Below, one piece after another: positions 52,438-60,733 of a DNA stretch of 64,000 nt (within the stretch, counting starts at the first letter, position 1; every line of letters begins with the position of its first letter). Position numbers and translations under genes: made by a program. The notes beneath the pieces were generated by a model, which was not told the origin of the DNA, did not search any database, and saw only the letters and a list, made by a program, of their open reading frames with translations. The stretch is from UBA6144 sp964399165 (GTDB lineage Bacteria > Bdellovibrionota > Bacteriovoracia > Bacteriovoracales > Bacteriovoracaceae): assembly GCA_964399165.1 (NCBI GenBank), contig CAYNPO010000001.1, positions 124,001 to 188,000 of the forward strand, written 5' to 3'.

Positions 52438-53027
52438 GGCGCGGCCTTCCTCAAACGCTCCACCAGCTTCAGGTACATAATGGCGGTGTTGCGGGCGTCT
52501 TCCAGCGCCGTGTGCGCCACGGCCCCCATGCCCAGGTGGTTCATCAACGCGGACCCAGACTCCATGCCCGGGGGCAAAAGACCCAGGTCCATCAGCGAGT
52601 AGGCGGCGCCTGAGAGGTCCACCTGCCGATGGTTGAAGTACCTGCGCATGAAGTCCCAACCCAGATCTCGGTTCAAAAAGGGGAGGTCGATGGCCGACAT
52701 GGATTTGCCGAAGAGGATGATCTTTTGGTTGTTGAAGTAGGCCCTCACCTCAGGGGCCTCCACGTAGGAACGCATGGATTCGCGGAACGTTTCCAGGGCC
52801 ACGCCCTCGGCATGGGCCTTGCGAATCAAGGTCTCGTTGTGCTGGACCACCCAGGGATCCAGACGCGGCCGCAGCTCCTCGAAAGAAGGGCACTGCACGA
52901 GGAAGTGACGAGCCAGGTCCTCCTCCAGCCGCAGCGTGCCGGCGTCGAAGGGAACCATGGCGAACTCGATGATGAGGTCGGTTTCCGCGAGGCCCGTGGC
53001 CTCAATGTCGATGCTGAGGTAGCGCAT
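52434..53027 (-). CDS. DnaQ-like 3'-5' exonuclease
   Basis: A 197-residue DEDDh exonuclease. Exo I is LSIDIEATG (D7, E9). A later segment is SAIDLPFLNRDLG (exo II Asp), and exo III is HTALEDARNTA with catalytic His and Asp. Its compact single domain resembles oligoribonuclease or RNase T/DnaQ-type enzymes that trim short RNA or DNA ends; the exact group is not clear. It converges with the LytM gene (four-base overlap). Confidence 0.86.
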   Translation of the reverse strand: MRYLSIDIEATGLAETDLIIEFAMVPFDAGTLRLEEDLARHFLVQCPSFEELRPRLDPWVVQHNETLIRKAHAEGVALETFRESMRSYVEAPEVRAYFNNQKIILFGKSMSAIDLPFLNRDLGWDFMRRYFNHRQVDLSGAAYSLMDLGLLPPGMESGSALMNHLGMGAVAHTALEDARNTAIMYLKLVERLRKAAP

Positions 53028-53064
53028 TTCCCCATTCTGCCCCGAAGCGCCCGCGGTGGAAAGC

Positions 53065-53949
53065 TCAGCGGATGGTGACGGTCTGGGGGCAGTGGTCGGA
53101 CACCCCCCGGTAGCTTTGGCCCAGTTCAGTGGGGGAGGCTTCGCGGCACGAGACCTGGGCGCAATGGCCCCCTACGGTGGCACGGGGGGCGCTCACGCGC
53201 AAAAAATCGGGACTGACCAGGATGTGATCCAGAAGGGATGGTGATTCCAGACCGTCGTCGCTGCCGCCCCACCAGTAGGCCGAGCAGGGCACGTTGGCGG
53301 AGAGGTCGATGAGCCCCGCCGTCCTCACCATCGCCGTGAAGCGGCGGTAGTCCTCATTGCGGGCATTATAGCCAGTAGTGTTGAAGTCCCCCATGGCGAC
53401 CACGTTGCGTTGACCTGCTCGCCTCATCTCGGCCACCAAGTCGGCCAAGAGTTGGTATTGCTCATAGCGTTTACGCACATCGCTGGCGTTTCCTCCCGAT
53501 TTGAGGTGGAGCTGAATCGCGTAGAAGCGCGTGCCGCTCTCAATCTCTTCGAACAGCCCCACCGCCGCGGGACGCGAGCCGGCGTAGCAGCCGCCATTGT
53601 CACCGGAGAAGTTGAGGTTCTCGTTAAAGGCCAGCAGGCGCAGCTTGCTTTGGTTATAGAGAAAACCCAACCGTTGGCCGTGAGCGCCACCGCAGGTGGA
53701 CAAGCGCACCGCGTACCCCGAAAAGCGTCGAGCAACGAAACGCTCGAATTCTTGCGTGTTGTTGATCTCATTCAGTCCCAGGAGGTCAAACCGCATCGAC
53801 TGCAGGATGGTTTCCAGGGCCGGTTTGTCCGTACGCACCCGTGAGCGTTCATCGTAATCGAAGTTGCGAATGTTGTAGGTGCCTACGGCGAGACCCGCCC
53901 GGGCCGGGAAGTGCAGGACGATGGCGATGAGCACAAAAAGATGTTTCAT
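53065..53949 (-). CDS. Secreted EEP-superfamily nuclease
   Basis: A 294-residue exported protein, signal MKHLFVLIAIVLHFPARA, of the endonuclease/exonuclease/phosphatase fold. Motifs: GTYNIRNFDYD, LLGLNEINN with the metal Glu, AIQLHLKSGG, VAMGDFNTTGYN, LLDHILVS and a final SDHCP with catalytic Asp-His. Several Cys suggest disulfides. A secreted DNase of this sort could digest extracellular or prey DNA. Upstream lies a 279-base AT-rich divergent spacer. Confidence 0.88.
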   Translation of the reverse strand: MKHLFVLIAIVLHFPARAGLAVGTYNIRNFDYDERSRVRTDKPALETILQSMRFDLLGLNEINNTQEFERFVARRFSGYAVRLSTCGGAHGQRLGFLYNQSKLRLLAFNENLNFSGDNGGCYAGSRPAAVGLFEEIESGTRFYAIQLHLKSGGNASDVRKRYEQYQLLADLVAEMRRAGQRNVVAMGDFNTTGYNARNEDYRRFTAMVRTAGLIDLSANVPCSAYWWGGSDDGLESPSLLDHILVSPDFLRVSAPRATVGGHCAQVSCREASPTELGQSYRGVSDHCPQTVTIR

Positions 53950-53993
53950 GCAGTGGTTCCTTGAGGTGCGTTAAATTAGCACGGGTTGGGGTG

Positions 53994-54102
53994 GGCATTA
54001 GCTGCACTAATATGTCGTTGCTCGGCATTATAGCCAAATAAGCCGATCATTCAACCCCGGTATTTGGGCATAAGAAGCGAGAAAGTAAGATTTTTGGCAT
54101 AA
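53994..54102. repeat. Four GGCATWA direct repeats in a divergent spacer
   Basis: GGCATTA occurs at 53994-54000 and 54024-54030, GGCATAA at 54067-54073 and 54096-54102, all in the same orientation and spaced 30, 43 and 29 bases. The spacer is AT-rich compared with the rest of the window. Repeats lie upstream of the 54150 promoter, where activator or repressor sites are expected. Confidence 0.55.
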
Positions 54103-54149
54103 TCACGCGCCGCGCAACACAATGTTAGCGGGTGTAAGCAAAATGTAAT

Positions 54150-54179
54150 TTGACTTAGGGAGTCGGTAATAAGTATCTA
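54150..54179 (+). promoter_or_regulatory. Sigma70-type promoter for the 54229 secreted-protein gene
   Basis: TTGACT (54150-54155) and TATCTA (54174-54179) are separated by 18 bases, about 50 bases upstream of the ATG. AGGGGGAAAAT gives a strong ribosome binding site. Confidence 0.55.
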
Positions 54180-54228
54180 CCTCTTAACAATCATCCAGAC
54201 CATGAGGTTTGGGCTTTAGGGGGAAAAT

Positions 54229-55023
54229 ATGAACCGTTTGGCCTTTTCCGTTCTCGTATTAACAGCCGCCGTGGGTAGCGCCCACGCCGACACCGCCGCT
54301 CTCGAGCGCTACTTCGACATCGACTCCCGCACTGTGGAAGTCACCACCACCACCCGTGGCGGCGACACCTTCGTTTCCACCATGCAAGAAGACATGAACG
54401 ACGCCCCCGCCAACGACGGCAGCCGCCGCCGTGAGCGCCGCGGCCCCAAATTCGACTACCAACTCCCCGGCCTGACCCCCGACAACGGCGGCGCCGACAC
54501 CACCGTGCGCACCGCCGGCGAAGTCATCCGCGTAATCCGTGACCTGGTCGCCCTGGGCGAGGACATCTACAAACTGATCGAGCGCGGCCGCCCCGTGGTC
54601 AACCATAACTACGCCCCCATCAGCGTGATGCCCAAGAACGGCGGTGAAGCCGTGGACATCTCCGAGACCGAAGGCTGGCAGCTGCCCAAGTCCCAGCGCG
54701 TGCGCGCCGTTTACCGCAACGGCTTCGGCGCTGAAGTGGTGGTGTTCGAGTACAACCTGGTGTTCGCCTACGGCGGCACTTACAACGGTGTTGGCCGCTA
54801 CATCACCGCCGCCCAGATCATCCCCACCCACTCCACCGCTTCTTGGGGCTTCACCCTCGACTCTCAAATGACCCTCAACGGGATCACCAACGTCGGCACC
54901 CGCGCCGAGCCCGTGGCCGCCGCCGTCCTGAACGTGAAGTACCGCGTGAGCAACGTGCTGAAAGTGGAGGAGCTCAACGACACCTACCACATCACTGGCC
55001 GTGGCCAAGTGACCAAGCTCTAA
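54229..55023 (+). CDS. Probable abundant secreted protein
   Basis: A 264-residue exported protein, signal MNRLAFSVLVLTAAVGSAHA. An acidic/Arg-rich segment (DGSRRRERRGPKF) follows, then a short helix (VIRVIRDLVALGEDIYKLI). A beta-rich C-terminal domain includes RVRAVYRNGFGAEVVVFEYN. No Cys and no known family. A near-consensus promoter, strong Shine-Dalgarno, uniformly C-ending codons and a strong terminator point to high expression as a single-gene unit. Function is unknown; a structural envelope or secreted role is inferred. Confidence 0.75.
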   Translation: MNRLAFSVLVLTAAVGSAHADTAALERYFDIDSRTVEVTTTTRGGDTFVSTMQEDMNDAPANDGSRRRERRGPKFDYQLPGLTPDNGGADTTVRTAGEVIRVIRDLVALGEDIYKLIERGRPVVNHNYAPISVMPKNGGEAVDISETEGWQLPKSQRVRAVYRNGFGAEVVVFEYNLVFAYGGTYNGVGRYITAAQIIPTHSTASWGFTLDSQMTLNGITNVGTRAEPVAAAVLNVKYRVSNVLKVEELNDTYHITGRGQVTKL

Positions 55024-55046
55024 GTCCTCGACCCGCATTTCCTCCG

Positions 55047-55074
55047 AAGGGCCCCGAAGGGGCCCTTTTTTTTT
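55047..55074 (+). terminator. Intrinsic terminator
   Basis: AAGGGCCCC (55047-55055) and GGGGCCCTT (55059-55067) form a nine-pair stem over a GAA loop, followed by a run of T to 55074. Confidence 0.95.
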
Positions 55075-55077
55075 GTT

Positions 55078-55320
55078 TCAGAGGTAATCCACCACCACCA
55101 CGCCGTCGGGATGCAGGCGCATGAACGCGCCCACGGTGGTCTGGCAGCTTAAGAGTTCCCCGTTGACCGTACAGCGGCGGCACACGCCTTCCCCGTCGCA
55201 GGAGGACGCGATGGGAATTCCACGCTCATGGAGGAAGCGCATGAGCAGTTCCTGGGCATCGGCCTCCCATGCGCCCAGCTCTCGGCCGGAGGCGCGGCCG
55301 CGCACCAGGATCAGGGGCAC
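55078..55320 (-). CDS. Small [2Fe-2S] ferredoxin-like protein
   Basis: An 80-residue protein with C41, C47, C50 and C59 in SSCDGEGVCRRC and LLSCQ. This resembles the CX5CX2C ... C cluster ligands of [2Fe-2S] domains (CGG-GTCGKC ... LSC type). It keeps the beta-grasp-like strand GVVVVDYL but is shorter than a normal ferredoxin. It is the last gene of a three-gene minus-strand group, overlapping the preceding lipoprotein gene by ten bases. Partner and role are unknown. Confidence 0.72.
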   Translation of the reverse strand: MPLILVRGRASGRELGAWEADAQELLMRFLHERGIPIASSCDGEGVCRRCTVNGELLSCQTTVGAFMRLHPDGVVVVDYL

Positions 55321-56591
55321 AAGAGCGCCCCGGGGTTGCGGTCATCCATGAAGAAGCGGCCACCGCGTTCCCGCTCAAAACGCGCCCATGCCCAGATGTT
55401 GCCGATGGCGTTGGCGTTGTAGATGGGGACGTTGAGTTTGAGCAGGTCCCTCACTTGGTCTTCCCGGCTGCGCGCCGACTCGATCACCAGGCGGAGAGGA
55501 TCGGAAAGGAACATGTGCCGTGCGTGGCGGATGAGGGTTTCGATGGCCTCGGGAGTCTGGGAGTGCATGAGGCCGTAACGGAACAGGTGGTAGACATGCT
55601 GGCCCGGGTCCCGGCTTTGGTTGGCCGCCAACCATACCTCGCCCTCAGGGCGCTGGAGGACGCAGAAGGCGGCCGAACGCACGCGGGGATCACCCTTGAA
55701 CACGGGCGAGCCCGCCAGCGAGGCCGTGGGCCCCGCTTTTTGGGCCGCCACCGCCAGGAAGGAGCCTTCACCGGCGGTCAGCCCGAAAAGGTGGCCCTGA
55801 TTTTCTCCCTTGTCGATGAGGAAGATGGAGTTGTCGTACAGGGTGAAATCATAATTGCAGCGCACGTCCAGCCGGGGGGTGCGGCGGTAGGTGAAGAGCG
55901 AGGGCATGGGGACGGCGGGGGGATCGTGGGGCAGGGCCATGAAAGGGGAGAGGGGCACAGCCGGCAGGCGCTCATTCTCCCGCAGCAGCTCGTCCCCACG
56001 GAACCAGTGGCGCCGGAGCGTTGGGTCCGCGGCGATGGCACGTTCCATGGTGCGCAGATGTTCTTCCAAGGCCCGGCCGGCGGGCACGGACCCGCTGAGG
56101 TGTTGGTCCAGCAGGCGTGCGTACCAGGCGAGCCGACGCTTCTCCCCGTGGGAGGCGAGAAAGGCGGAGAGACCCTGGAGGAAAGGATAGCTCTCTGGTC
56201 CCGCCCCTGCTCCGGTGAAGTCCCAGTAGCGGGTTCCCAAGCTGGTGCGGCTCAAGAACTGCAGCCGGGCGGTGGGGGAGGCGAAGTCCGGGCGGACTTT
56301 CGTCTGGAAGAGGGCCCAAAGCACCGCCTGGTCCACGAAGGAGAGCTTGGTGGACGATGGGACTTGCCGCAGGAAGGCCTGAAAGACTTTCTGTGCCTCT
56401 GTGCTGGGTCCGACCAAGGAAAGGCCTTGGTCGGCGGGCCGGGCGCAATGGATGGGCACCTGCTCGCTTGGTAGGGACTTCTGTTCCTTCTCCACGGTGG
56501 TGGGGAGTTTCAGGGAGCGCATCACCCGGGCGCAGGAGAGCGTGCCCACCAGGCAGGCCAGGAGCAAGGAAAGTTTAGGCCATGTCTTCAT
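55311..56591 (-). CDS. Hypothetical lipoprotein, 426 residues
   Basis: The precursor starts MKTWPKLSLLLACLVGTLSC, a lipoprotein signal. The mature protein has no motif I can place. A C-terminal part with ordered secondary structure (LYDNSIFLIDKGENQGHLFGLT, then VFKGDPRVRSAAFCVLQRPEGEVW) could be an enzyme or binding domain. ATG 56591 overlaps the end of the 131-residue gene by 17 bases, so it is translated from the same mRNA. A longer start is rejected because it reads antiphase sequence. Confidence 0.72.
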   Translation of the reverse strand: MKTWPKLSLLLACLVGTLSCARVMRSLKLPTTVEKEQKSLPSEQVPIHCARPADQGLSLVGPSTEAQKVFQAFLRQVPSSTKLSFVDQAVLWALFQTKVRPDFASPTARLQFLSRTSLGTRYWDFTGAGAGPESYPFLQGLSAFLASHGEKRRLAWYARLLDQHLSGSVPAGRALEEHLRTMERAIAADPTLRRHWFRGDELLRENERLPAVPLSPFMALPHDPPAVPMPSLFTYRRTPRLDVRCNYDFTLYDNSIFLIDKGENQGHLFGLTAGEGSFLAVAAQKAGPTASLAGSPVFKGDPRVRSAAFCVLQRPEGEVWLAANQSRDPGQHVYHLFRYGLMHSQTPEAIETLIRHARHMFLSDPLRLVIESARSREDQVRDLLKLNVPIYNANAIGNIWAWARFERERGGRFFMDDRNPGALLCP

Positions 56592-56970
56592 CGAGCAGTT
56601 CAAGGTTGTCGGGGAGGGATTCCCCCAGGGTGAAACGGTCGTGCAGGTCCAATTGCGGACCCATGGCGTCTTTCTTAAGGCTGCCCAGGAGGAACACGGC
56701 GTACATGCCCCCGCCGTCTCCACCCACCGACTGGAGTTTCCACTCCACCACTTCGTGCCCCGACTGGAGGATCCCATGCAGGACCTTGTCGAACTCCTTC
56801 TCCCGGTGGCCTTTGCCGTGGGCGGGGGGGGCGGGGATGTACCAGGTGAAGGTCTTCAGGTCCCAATACCGGGACGCTTTGGTCGCTTTCTTGGAACCGG
56901 ACTTTTTCACTCGCGCGCTCCCGGGGTTTCGGCCGTTTGCTGGTGTTGGGGGACTGACTTTCCATGACAT
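56575..56970 (-). CDS. Hypothetical 131-residue protein
   Basis: A soluble protein with a basic, disordered-looking N-terminus (RVKKSGSKKATKASR). A compact domain follows, containing TWYIPAPPAHGKGHREKEFDK, VEWKLQSVGGDGGGMYAVFLL and an acidic C-terminus (LDLHDRFTLGESL). No family recognised. It is the first gene of the lipoprotein/ferredoxin-like group. The start ATG 56970 lacks a strong Shine-Dalgarno. Confidence 0.6.
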   Translation of the reverse strand: MSWKVSPPTPANGRNPGSARVKKSGSKKATKASRYWDLKTFTWYIPAPPAHGKGHREKEFDKVLHGILQSGHEVVEWKLQSVGGDGGGMYAVFLLGSLKKDAMGPQLDLHDRFTLGESLPDNLELLDEDMA

Positions 56971-57052
56971 TCTAACAGGACATGGCCCACAAGAAAGAAG
57001 GATTTAGGACGGGCCAAACAACCGCCCTTGGGAAAAGACTGCCCACCGATAT

Positions 57053-57166
57053 TTTACTTTGATCCGCCCTTCGTTCAGGTATACTTGGGGTAAGGGACGA
57101 CAGGATGTTGTTCCACTAGGCAGGATGCCGAAAAGAGGGAGCCATGCAGGGGCTCCCTTTTTTTTT
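57053..57166 (+). ncRNA. Candidate small RNA with own promoter and terminator
   Basis: In the 218-base gap between two minus-strand genes, TTTGAT (57058-57063) and TATACT (57080-57085), spaced 16, form a plausible plus-strand promoter. About 45 bases on lies a strong terminator (57136-57166). The expected RNA would be about 75 bases, starting near 57092. No good reading frame fits inside. It could be a regulatory RNA; expression is inferred. Confidence 0.4.
57136..57166 (+). terminator. Intrinsic terminator
   Basis: AGGGAGCC (57136-57143) pairs with GGCTCCCT (57151-57158), loop ATGCAGG, then nine T. No plus-strand protein gene precedes it for more than 4 kb. Left of the stem a short A run is present, so it may also serve the minus-strand gene ending at 57189. 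Confidence 0.88.
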
Positions 57167-57188
57167 GCCCTCGCGCTGGAAGGTATGA

Positions 57189-59105
57189 TTAGGGCAAGGC
57201 CCCCATTCCTCCGCATCCAAACTCCGAGGCAATGCGGGCCGTGATGTCATGTCGGGTGGGCGCATGGCACTGGGTAGCCTGTAGAAGACTCGCGCAGCCA
57301 AGTGTGTTCTCGCTGGTCAAACTCAGAATGAGGCGTCTGTTGGGTGTGAGTCGGCCACACTCCAGCGGCGATGACGTGCCCAGGTGCGGTGGTGGGTCAA
57401 GTGGCGACGGGATGACATCCTTTTCAAGGTATATCCCGCAGAGTTCGTTGTACTCCCGCAGCCTCCGGGAGCTAAGCATGTTGGCCCCCTGCTCGTTCCT
57501 CTCGCTGTTACCTACGCTGTAGAAGAAGACCCCCGCCAATGAAGCACAATTTTGTGCCAGTTGGGCATGGGCCTGGCAAATGGATCGATGAGTCCGGCCC
57601 CCGCCGGGGACGGTGTCGGCCCGTAGAGAACCCATGTGCTCTATGATGGGGTTTTGAGTGATGGCCATGATGGCGTTAAAAGCCTGGTGGCGGTCGCGCT
57701 CGGACACCGACAAACCGGCGCTCGTTGAGGAGGCGGTGTCGAGGTTTCTTTGTAGCTGATCCCCCGACAGGGTAAGCATGTCGGAAATCTGCCGGACCCT
57801 TGTGTAAGCCTGCGGCATTGACTGCTGAAAATAGGCCATCAGCGTGAGGGCGATGCCTTTCCCGTTCATTAGAGGGGTGCCTACAGAAATGGACACTGAC
57901 GGCCTCGCCATGGCGCCTGGGGAGCTCCCCACAGACCTTGATACGCCGGTGTCGGAAGCGAGTTCTGGTGCCGCAGTGGGGGCGTTCGTTTCCAGGCCTT
58001 GCAATGCCGCTTGCATACGGCTGAGGCTAGCGTGCAAATCAGCGGCTTGGGCCTGAGGATTTCTCAGTAACTCGTCCATCGCGTCCAATTCTGCGGCGAA
58101 GGCCAGTGCGGATTGGGCCAAGGAAGGGTTCCTAGGATATCCGTTGGCCTCCTCGGCGAAGTAGAGGCTGGCCACGCGCAACCATTCATAGAGAGATTTG
58201 CTGCCATTTCCATCAGGGGATGGAACTCGGTTTTCGCGAACGGAGCGCTGAAGTTGTTGCAGAGTACGTCGTGTGCTGTCCGGCAAGAGAGGGGAGTCTG
58301 GAGCCGCAGTCACCGCCAAGACCATTGCGGCCAGGCTTTGGACCTGAAGAACTCCTGAAGTAAATACACCTGCCGGGCAGACGGGCTGGGTGCCAGGGAG
58401 GGGAGCGGCGTAAGCGCCGACTCCCGAGGGGGTTCGCTGTTGGCATTGGCCTATGAACATGCTGGTGAAATTGTGGAACAGGCAGCCGTACTTCTTCGCC
58501 CTCTGCTCCGTGTTCAAGGTGGCGTCGTTGATGGCGGCGAGGTTGGGGCCTTGCAGTGATCGGAAGAAGTGCTGGGTGATGGCCCCTACGAGGCTGCCCA
58601 CCACAGGGGCAAATGGTGAAGCTCCACTCAGCTGGGTGGCGATGCTCACGGCCACACTGCCGACATTGTCCCTGAGCTGGCTGCCCAGTTGAGAGCGTGC
58701 GCAACTATTGCCGGCATTGCTGGCGGCCATGAAGGTGTTGAAGGCGTTCACCATCTGTGCCATGCCGGACGCCACATGGGTGCGGATATCCGGCGGCGCA
58801 CCACCCATGGCGTATGGTGAAATCATAGGATTTGCCGCTGATTGAAACGCCGCCGCGGCGTTGATCATTTCTTGGCAGGCAGGATCGCCGGAAGCTGCCC
58901 CACGTAGTTGTTGAATTTGTGATGCCAAAGAGCTCATGGCGTCCGTAGGGTACAGTTCGCATGAAGTTAAGGGGTTGGATTCCAGGCCCGGTGGGGTGGT
59001 GGAGCCACCAGCACCATGGTCACCTCCGCCGACCATCTGGGACGCGGCCATTTGAGAGAAAAAGATTCCCATGACCACGGCCGACTTCTTCACCCAGTTC
59101 TTCAT
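57189..59105 (-). CDS. Large secreted hypothetical protein, 638 residues
   Basis: An exported protein with signal MKNWVKKSAVVMGIFFSQMAAS. The mature part is mostly Ala/Ser-rich helical (SLASQIQQLRGAAS, LAQSALAFAAELDAMDELL). A hydrophobic segment (FAPVVGSLVGAITQHFF, about 165-181) may associate with membranes. Cys-containing blocks lie at the start, middle (YGCLFHNF, GQCQQ) and end (LGCASLLQATQCHAP). No family is recognised. It lacks an obvious lipobox. Codon use appears less GC-biased than the housekeeping genes around it. Confidence 0.7.
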   Translation of the reverse strand: MKNWVKKSAVVMGIFFSQMAASQMVGGGDHGAGGSTTPPGLESNPLTSCELYPTDAMSSLASQIQQLRGAASGDPACQEMINAAAAFQSAANPMISPYAMGGAPPDIRTHVASGMAQMVNAFNTFMAASNAGNSCARSQLGSQLRDNVGSVAVSIATQLSGASPFAPVVGSLVGAITQHFFRSLQGPNLAAINDATLNTEQRAKKYGCLFHNFTSMFIGQCQQRTPSGVGAYAAPLPGTQPVCPAGVFTSGVLQVQSLAAMVLAVTAAPDSPLLPDSTRRTLQQLQRSVRENRVPSPDGNGSKSLYEWLRVASLYFAEEANGYPRNPSLAQSALAFAAELDAMDELLRNPQAQAADLHASLSRMQAALQGLETNAPTAAPELASDTGVSRSVGSSPGAMARPSVSISVGTPLMNGKGIALTLMAYFQQSMPQAYTRVRQISDMLTLSGDQLQRNLDTASSTSAGLSVSERDRHQAFNAIMAITQNPIIEHMGSLRADTVPGGGRTHRSICQAHAQLAQNCASLAGVFFYSVGNSERNEQGANMLSSRRLREYNELCGIYLEKDVIPSPLDPPPHLGTSSPLECGRLTPNRRLILSLTSENTLGCASLLQATQCHAPTRHDITARIASEFGCGGMGALP

Positions 59106-59224
59106 ACCCCACCTATCGGTCAGGCGGGCAGATAGTTGAACGCGTGAGGTTTAGTCGGGAATGGAGGCATGTGTAGGCTAAGTGCTCCTTTTTTTTTGAT
59201 TCTTCCGCATGTAATCTTCGTTTC

Positions 59225-60733
59225 ATGTCGTCCACATTAGAGAAAACGGCTGCTTTCTTGCGGGTGGCAGATCAGTTCCGCCTCGGTCATCTCACCACAG
59301 AATCGGCCCATCCCCTTACCACTCACTTGGCTGATCTGACCCGTGCTGAAGACGTGCGCCCGGGCCTCGCTTGCCTCCACCGTGTGGATGTGGAAGCGCT
59401 CACTGTACTCGAGCGTGTGGGCGAAGGCTTGTGGGCTTTGCACCAGGACATCCGCGACACGCTGGCCGAGGGCCACGATGTGTTGATGGTGGGCTGCGGG
59501 GCCACGGGCCGCCTGAGCCTGGTGCTTGAGACGCTCTCGCGCCAGATGGGTCGCACGCCCGGGCGCATCCGCGCCTTCATGGCCGGAGGGGACTACGCCC
59601 TGGTCAAGTCCGTGGAGAGCTTCGAGGACCGCACCGACTATGGGGCCCGCCAGCTGCGCGAACTTGGTTTCAAGGACGGGGACCTCCTGCTCGCCATCAC
59701 CGAGGGAGGGGAGACCCCTTTCGTCATCGGCGCCTGCCTGGAAGCCGCGCGCACCTCGCGCCAAGCCCCGTGGTTCCTCTACTGCAACCCGGACGACGCA
59801 CTCCTGGGACTCCAGCGCTGTCGAGAAATCATCGGCCATTCTCACGTCAAAAAGCTCAACCTCACTTGCGGTCCGATGGCGCTTACCGGAAGCACACGTA
59901 TGCAGGCCTCCACCGTTCAGATGGCTGCGGCCGGCTTCGCGCTCCTCTACGACTGGGAAAACGCCGAGCACATGCGCCGAGGGATCAGCGCCTGGCGCGA
60001 GTGGCATGCTCACCAAAACTTGGAGGGGCTTGCCCCCTTTGTGGTGGGTGAGGCCAGGGACCACGCCAGCGGTACTCCCGTGACCTATGTTTCCGACGCC
60101 AACCTTTCCATCTCCATCCTCACCGACACCACCGAGCGCTCACCCACGTTCTCCCAACCCGCCTTCGAAAACGTGTCGCTCAAGGAAGGCCTCGCGCCGA
60201 TTTACCTCGCGGTGGAGGGCGCGGTGGGCCCCTCCGCGGCGTGGCGGATGCTCCTGTCGCGGGAACCCCGTTGCCTGGAGTGGGAAGAGTTCGGCGGGCG
60301 CATCAGCCGTGAGGTGCTGGATGGCTTCGACATCTCCCTGAACGCCCCCGCTCGCCGCGGCGGCGAGAGCGTGCGCTTCACGAGCGCTCCCGGGCGCGTG
60401 CGCTGGGAAGGGCGCGGGGAAACCTGGTCCCAGCCCTTGTGGGATGAACACCCCCTCACCACCCACCTCTCGCTCAAGATGGCCCTCAACGCCTTGTCCA
60501 CCACCATGATGGGGCGCCGGGGCTTCTACCTGGACAACGTCATGACCTGGGTGCGCCCCTCCAACAACAAGCTCATCGACCGGGCCACGCGCTACGTACA
60601 GTTGCTGGCCGGGCGCCGGGGCGTGGAAGTTCCGTACGAACGGGGAGTGGAGCTGGTGATTTCGGAAATGGAGGCCGGGGGGGAGGGCCCGGTGGTGTTG
60701 AGGGTGCTCAAGCACCTCGGAGTGAAGGCGTGA
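59225..60733 (+). CDS. MurQ/GKRP-like double-SIS protein
   Basis: A 502-residue cytosolic protein with two sugar-isomerase (SIS) domains. Motifs close to N-acetylmuramate-6-phosphate etherase and glucokinase-regulator proteins are VGCGATGRLS, LLAITEGGETPFVIGACLEAAR and MALTGSTRMQASTVQM. The length fits the double-SIS GKRP group better than MurQ (about 300). A role in recycling MurNAc-6-phosphate, or sensing phospho-sugars, is inferred. ATG 59225 begins a three-gene unit joined by four-base overlaps. Confidence 0.78.
   Translation: MSSTLEKTAAFLRVADQFRLGHLTTESAHPLTTHLADLTRAEDVRPGLACLHRVDVEALTVLERVGEGLWALHQDIRDTLAEGHDVLMVGCGATGRLSLVLETLSRQMGRTPGRIRAFMAGGDYALVKSVESFEDRTDYGARQLRELGFKDGDLLLAITEGGETPFVIGACLEAARTSRQAPWFLYCNPDDALLGLQRCREIIGHSHVKKLNLTCGPMALTGSTRMQASTVQMAAAGFALLYDWENAEHMRRGISAWREWHAHQNLEGLAPFVVGEARDHASGTPVTYVSDANLSISILTDTTERSPTFSQPAFENVSLKEGLAPIYLAVEGAVGPSAAWRMLLSREPRCLEWEEFGGRISREVLDGFDISLNAPARRGGESVRFTSAPGRVRWEGRGETWSQPLWDEHPLTTHLSLKMALNALSTTMMGRRGFYLDNVMTWVRPSNNKLIDRATRYVQLLAGRRGVEVPYERGVELVISEMEAGGEGPVVLRVLKHLGVKA

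Noticed and set aside
59186..59199. Poly-T run upstream of the double-SIS gene as a terminator
   Set aside because: No stable GC stem precedes the T run.
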